NCBI GenBank assembly: GCA_946222725.1
Contig: CAMIHT010000066.1
Coordinates: forward strand, 1 to 8,320
Reading direction: 5' to 3'
From: Actinotignum schaalii
GTDB taxonomy: Bacteria > Actinomycetota > Actinomycetes > Actinomycetales > Actinomycetaceae
DNA: 8,320 nucleotides
Shown: positions 6,298 through 8,320 of the stretch, piece after piece
Position numbering within the stretch: position 1 is the stretch's first letter
Layout of the letters: each line of letters opens with the position of its first letter
Translations under genes and position numbers: made by a program
Notes under the pieces: model-generated
The model's database searches: none
The model's input: the letters and a program-made list of their open reading frames with translations, nothing else
What the model was told of the DNA's origin: nothing

Positions 6298-7578
6298 ATG
6301 GCACAGCTCGACACTATCTGGTGGCAGGTTTTTGCCTTAGGAGCCTGCGGGGCGCCCATTCGCGAGGGACACACCCCCCTGACCGCGGCCGGGGAGCTTT
6401 CCGCAGCCACTCCGGGTGAACACCGCTTACGGGCTCTGGATCCGTGGCTGGATTATCTTATTGAGCTCGGCGCTAATGGCCTGCTCCTCACCCCGATTTT
6501 CGCTTCTGTTTCCCACGGTTATGACACCCTCGATCATTTTCGGCTTGATCCGCGCCTGGGCGATAACACGGATATCACCCATCTCATCGAGGAAGCACAC
6601 CGCCGCGGCATCCGGGTGCTTTTCGACGGCGTCTTCAACCATATTTCCCGTTCCCACCCGCAGCTGGAAGAGCTGGGCCTACGCACCGAGAGCGGCGATT
6701 TCCACACCTGGGAAGGCCACGGGGATCTCATTACCCTCGATCATTCTTCGCCGCGGGTGCGTACGCTGGTCCGCGAGGTCATGGAATTCTGGCTGGAGCG
6801 CGGTATTGACGGCTGGCGCCTGGACGTGGCCTACGCGGTCCCGACCGATTTTTGGGCCGAGGTGCTCGGGGAAGTCCGCGAACGTTTCCCCGAGGCGCTG
6901 TTCCTGGGCGAAGTTATCCACGGTGATTACCCCGATTTTGTGGCGCGGTCCAGCGTGGACACTCTCACCCAGTACGAACTCTGGGCCTCGATCCGCCAGT
7001 CGATTGCCTCGCGTAATTTCTGGGAGTTGGACTGGAATCTGGGGCGGCACGCACAGTTCTGCGAGCATTTCATCCCGAATACGTTTATCGGCAATCACGA
7101 CGTGGAACGCATCGCCACGGCGGTGGGCCCGGCCGGGGCGGTATTGGCCGCCGCGGTGCTCTTCACCGTTCCCGGGATGCCCTCGATTTATTACGGGGAC
7201 GAACAGGGCTTCACCGGAACCAAACTCGAGGGCTTTTCTGCCGACGACCAACTGCGCCCGCCCCTACCCGAACGCCCCGAACAACTCTCCAACCTCGGTT
7301 CCGGGATGTACGACGCCTACCGCGCCCTCATCGCGCTGCGCCGCACCCACCCGTGGCTCACCCGCGCCCGCCTCGAGGTCACGGGCAAGGATAATACCTG
7401 GATCGAGTACCGCCTTTGGGAGCGTGAGCACGACGACGCAGCCCCGGCCAGCGCGGAATCTGGCCAGCCCGCTGAGCTGCGGGTGCGCCTCGAACTCGAG
7501 CCGCACCCGCGCGTCCGCATCACCGCGGGCGATGCGGAGCTCTTCTCCTGGCAAGTCGACACGGAAAGCGGGGAGTGA
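6298..7578 (+). CDS. GH13 alpha-amylase-family glycoside hydrolase, cytoplasmic
   Basis: Enzyme of 426 residues acting on alpha-glucosidic bonds, substrate not predictable. The (beta/alpha)8 barrel starts at TIWWQVF (residues 6-12). The GH13 signatures are all present: HGYDTLDHF near 73-81, region I DGVFNH with D110, N114 and H115, region II GWRLDVAYA with R174 and the nucleophile D176, region III FLGEV with the acid/base E205, and region IV FIGNHDVERI with H267 and D268. GMPSIYYGDEQG marks the last strand. Only about 60 residues separate regions I and II, so domain B is very small. A short beta-rich C-terminal part (about 345-426) carries an Ala/Glu/Asp-rich insertion. There is no signal peptide, so it acts inside the cell, probably on imported oligosaccharides or a storage glucan (inference). 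The YaaA-family gene follows after 3 bp. The GH13 subfamily and specificity are uncertain; an amylase, an alpha-glucosidase or a transglycosidase are all possible. Confidence 0.93.
   Translation: MAQLDTIWWQVFALGACGAPIREGHTPLTAAGELSAATPGEHRLRALDPWLDYLIELGANGLLLTPIFASVSHGYDTLDHFRLDPRLGDNTDITHLIEEAHRRGIRVLFDGVFNHISRSHPQLEELGLRTESGDFHTWEGHGDLITLDHSSPRVRTLVREVMEFWLERGIDGWRLDVAYAVPTDFWAEVLGEVRERFPEALFLGEVIHGDYPDFVARSSVDTLTQYELWASIRQSIASRNFWELDWNLGRHAQFCEHFIPNTFIGNHDVERIATAVGPAGAVLAAAVLFTVPGMPSIYYGDEQGFTGTKLEGFSADDQLRPPLPERPEQLSNLGSGMYDAYRALIALRRTHPWLTRARLEVTGKDNTWIEYRLWEREHDDAAPASAESGQPAELRVRLELEPHPRVRITAGDAELFSWQVDTESGE
7570..7575 (+). promoter_or_regulatory. Ribosome-binding site of yaaA inside the GH13 gene end
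   Basis: GGGGAG forms the last two sense codons of the GH13 gene, six bases before the GTG at 7582. It decides the yaaA start, which otherwise has no ATG nearby, and ties translation of the two genes together. Confidence 0.65.
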
Positions 7579-7581
7579 ACA

Positions 7582-8320
7582 GTGCTTATCCTCCTGCCCC
7601 CTTCGGAAGGGAAAACCGCGCCGGCCAGCGGCCCCGCCCTTGATCTCAATACCTTGAGCATCCCGGAATTCACGGTCTTGCGCACCGAGCTGGTGGCGGA
7701 GCTGGAAGACGTATCCCGCCGCCCGGACGCCCTCGATATCCTCGGGGTGGGTCCGAGTATTGCCGATGAGGTCGCCACGCAGATCACGCTGGGCGAGCAG
7801 CCCTGCGCCCCGGCCTGGCAGGTGTATACCGGGGTGCTCTACCAGGCTCTCGATATGGGAAGCTTCTCCGCAGCTCAGCTCACCCGCGCCGGGGAGCACA
7901 CTCTGATTTTCTCGGGGCTTTTCGGGGCCACCTCGCCGCTTGACCTCATCCCTTCCTACCGATTGGGAATGAACGTGGAGCTGGGTGGCGCGAAAATTTC
8001 GGCCCGCTGGGCACCCCTGTGGCCGGTGCTCAATAGCCGGGCCTCCGGATTGGTTATTGACGCGAGGTCCGGTGCCTATGCGGGGTGGAAGGTACCGGCT
8101 AGCTGCGACGTCGTAAAAATAACCGCGACCCGCATCACGGGCGCCACCTCCCGCACGATCTCGCACGCCGCGAAATATTTCCGCGGGCGGGTGGCGCGCC
8201 TGGCGCTCCTGGCCGCTACCCCGCCGCGCGAAGCCGAAGAATTGGCGGAATTGTGCCAGCAATTGGTGGGCGAGGAAACCGCGGCCGGGGCGATTACCGG
8301 GGTGGAATTAGGGCCGGCGC
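7582..8320 (+). CDS. yaaA: YaaA-family (DUF328/UPF0246) peroxide stress protein, partial at 3' end
   Basis: Cytoplasmic protein; in E. coli YaaA limits intracellular free iron and oxidative DNA damage during peroxide stress. The frame is open for 246 codons to the right edge, nearly the full family length of about 250, so only a short tail is missing. The GTG start gives LILLPPSEGKT, the typical opening of actinobacterial members. Further family motifs are VYTGVLYQALD near 75-85, the central FSGLFGATSPLDLIPSYRLGM, a WAPLWP segment, and ISHAAKYFRGRVARLAL near 200-215. The familiar SGLYGVLRPLD core is altered to SGLFGATSPLD here. It lies 3 bp after the GH13 stop codon with its ribosome site in the GH13 coding end, so the two are very probably co-transcribed. 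No oxidative-stress operator was visible upstream, so expression probably follows the GH13 promoter (inference). Confidence 0.92.
   Translation, partial: MLILLPPSEGKTAPASGPALDLNTLSIPEFTVLRTELVAELEDVSRRPDALDILGVGPSIADEVATQITLGEQPCAPAWQVYTGVLYQALDMGSFSAAQLTRAGEHTLIFSGLFGATSPLDLIPSYRLGMNVELGGAKISARWAPLWPVLNSRASGLVIDARSGAYAGWKVPASCDVVKITATRITGATSRTISHAAKYFRGRVARLALLAATPPREAEELAELCQQLVGEETAAGAITGVELGPA

Noticed and set aside
5481..6410. 309-codon minus-strand frame opposite the DUF4352 gene and the start of the GH13 gene
   Set aside because: It spans a gene boundary and a hairpin, lacks domain character and is opposite well-supported genes.
7443..7468. Inverted repeat ggccag/ctggcc within the GH13 gene
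   Set aside because: A 6-bp stem inside coding GC-rich sequence is expected by chance and it encodes the Ala-rich insertion.
7264..8262. 332-codon minus-strand frame opposite the GH13 end and yaaA
   Set aside because: The translation is Arg/Gly-rich without motifs; the YaaA-family motifs lie on the plus strand.

Overview
The window is GC-rich, densely coded DNA with many GTG starts, most consistent with an actinobacterium. The secreted nuclease ending in aromatic, Asp-rich 45-residue repeats (FxYGRxGDEVLVGDWDGDG type) suggests the Actinomycetaceae or a near relative; this placement is inference. Five protein genes are supported, plus a few short DNA signals. No RNA gene, insertion sequence, CRISPR array or phage feature was seen.

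Layout: (1) Positions 1-3036, minus strand, hold the first 1012 codons of a large secreted ExeM/NucH-type nuclease. The frame is open to the window edge, so the C-terminus is missing. It has a signal peptide, a lamin-tail domain, an OB-like region, an endonuclease/exonuclease/phosphatase catalytic domain, a Pro/Glu/Thr linker and the start of a tandem-repeat array. (2) Positions 3037-3214 are noncoding. (3) Positions 3215-5288, minus strand, encode a NarL/LuxR-family response regulator preceded, 4 bp upstream, by its membrane histidine kinase. (4) Positions 5289-5477 are a divergent intergenic region with a perfect 8-bp spaced inverted repeat. (5) Positions 5478-6146, plus strand, encode a membrane-anchored DUF4352 (Ig-like) protein, followed by a strong hairpin. 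(6) Positions 6298-8320, plus strand, hold a two-gene unit: a cytoplasmic GH13 alpha-amylase-family enzyme and a YaaA-family peroxide-stress protein that runs off the right edge.

How they may work together: the kinase and regulator form one translationally coupled two-component system. The divergent DUF4352 gene is the most obvious candidate target or accessory of that system, as is common for such neighbours, but only position supports this. The nuclease follows the regulator on the same strand but has its own 178-bp leader region, so co-regulation is possible and unproven. The GH13-YaaA pair shares a tight 3-bp junction and is probably co-transcribed; why a glycosidase would be paired with YaaA is not evident from sequence.

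No clearly new system is visible. The items most worth a second look are the mosaic nucleotide identity of the nuclease repeats, a collagen-like insertion in the same protein, the odd membrane topology of the kinase, and the inverted repeat between the divergent genes.
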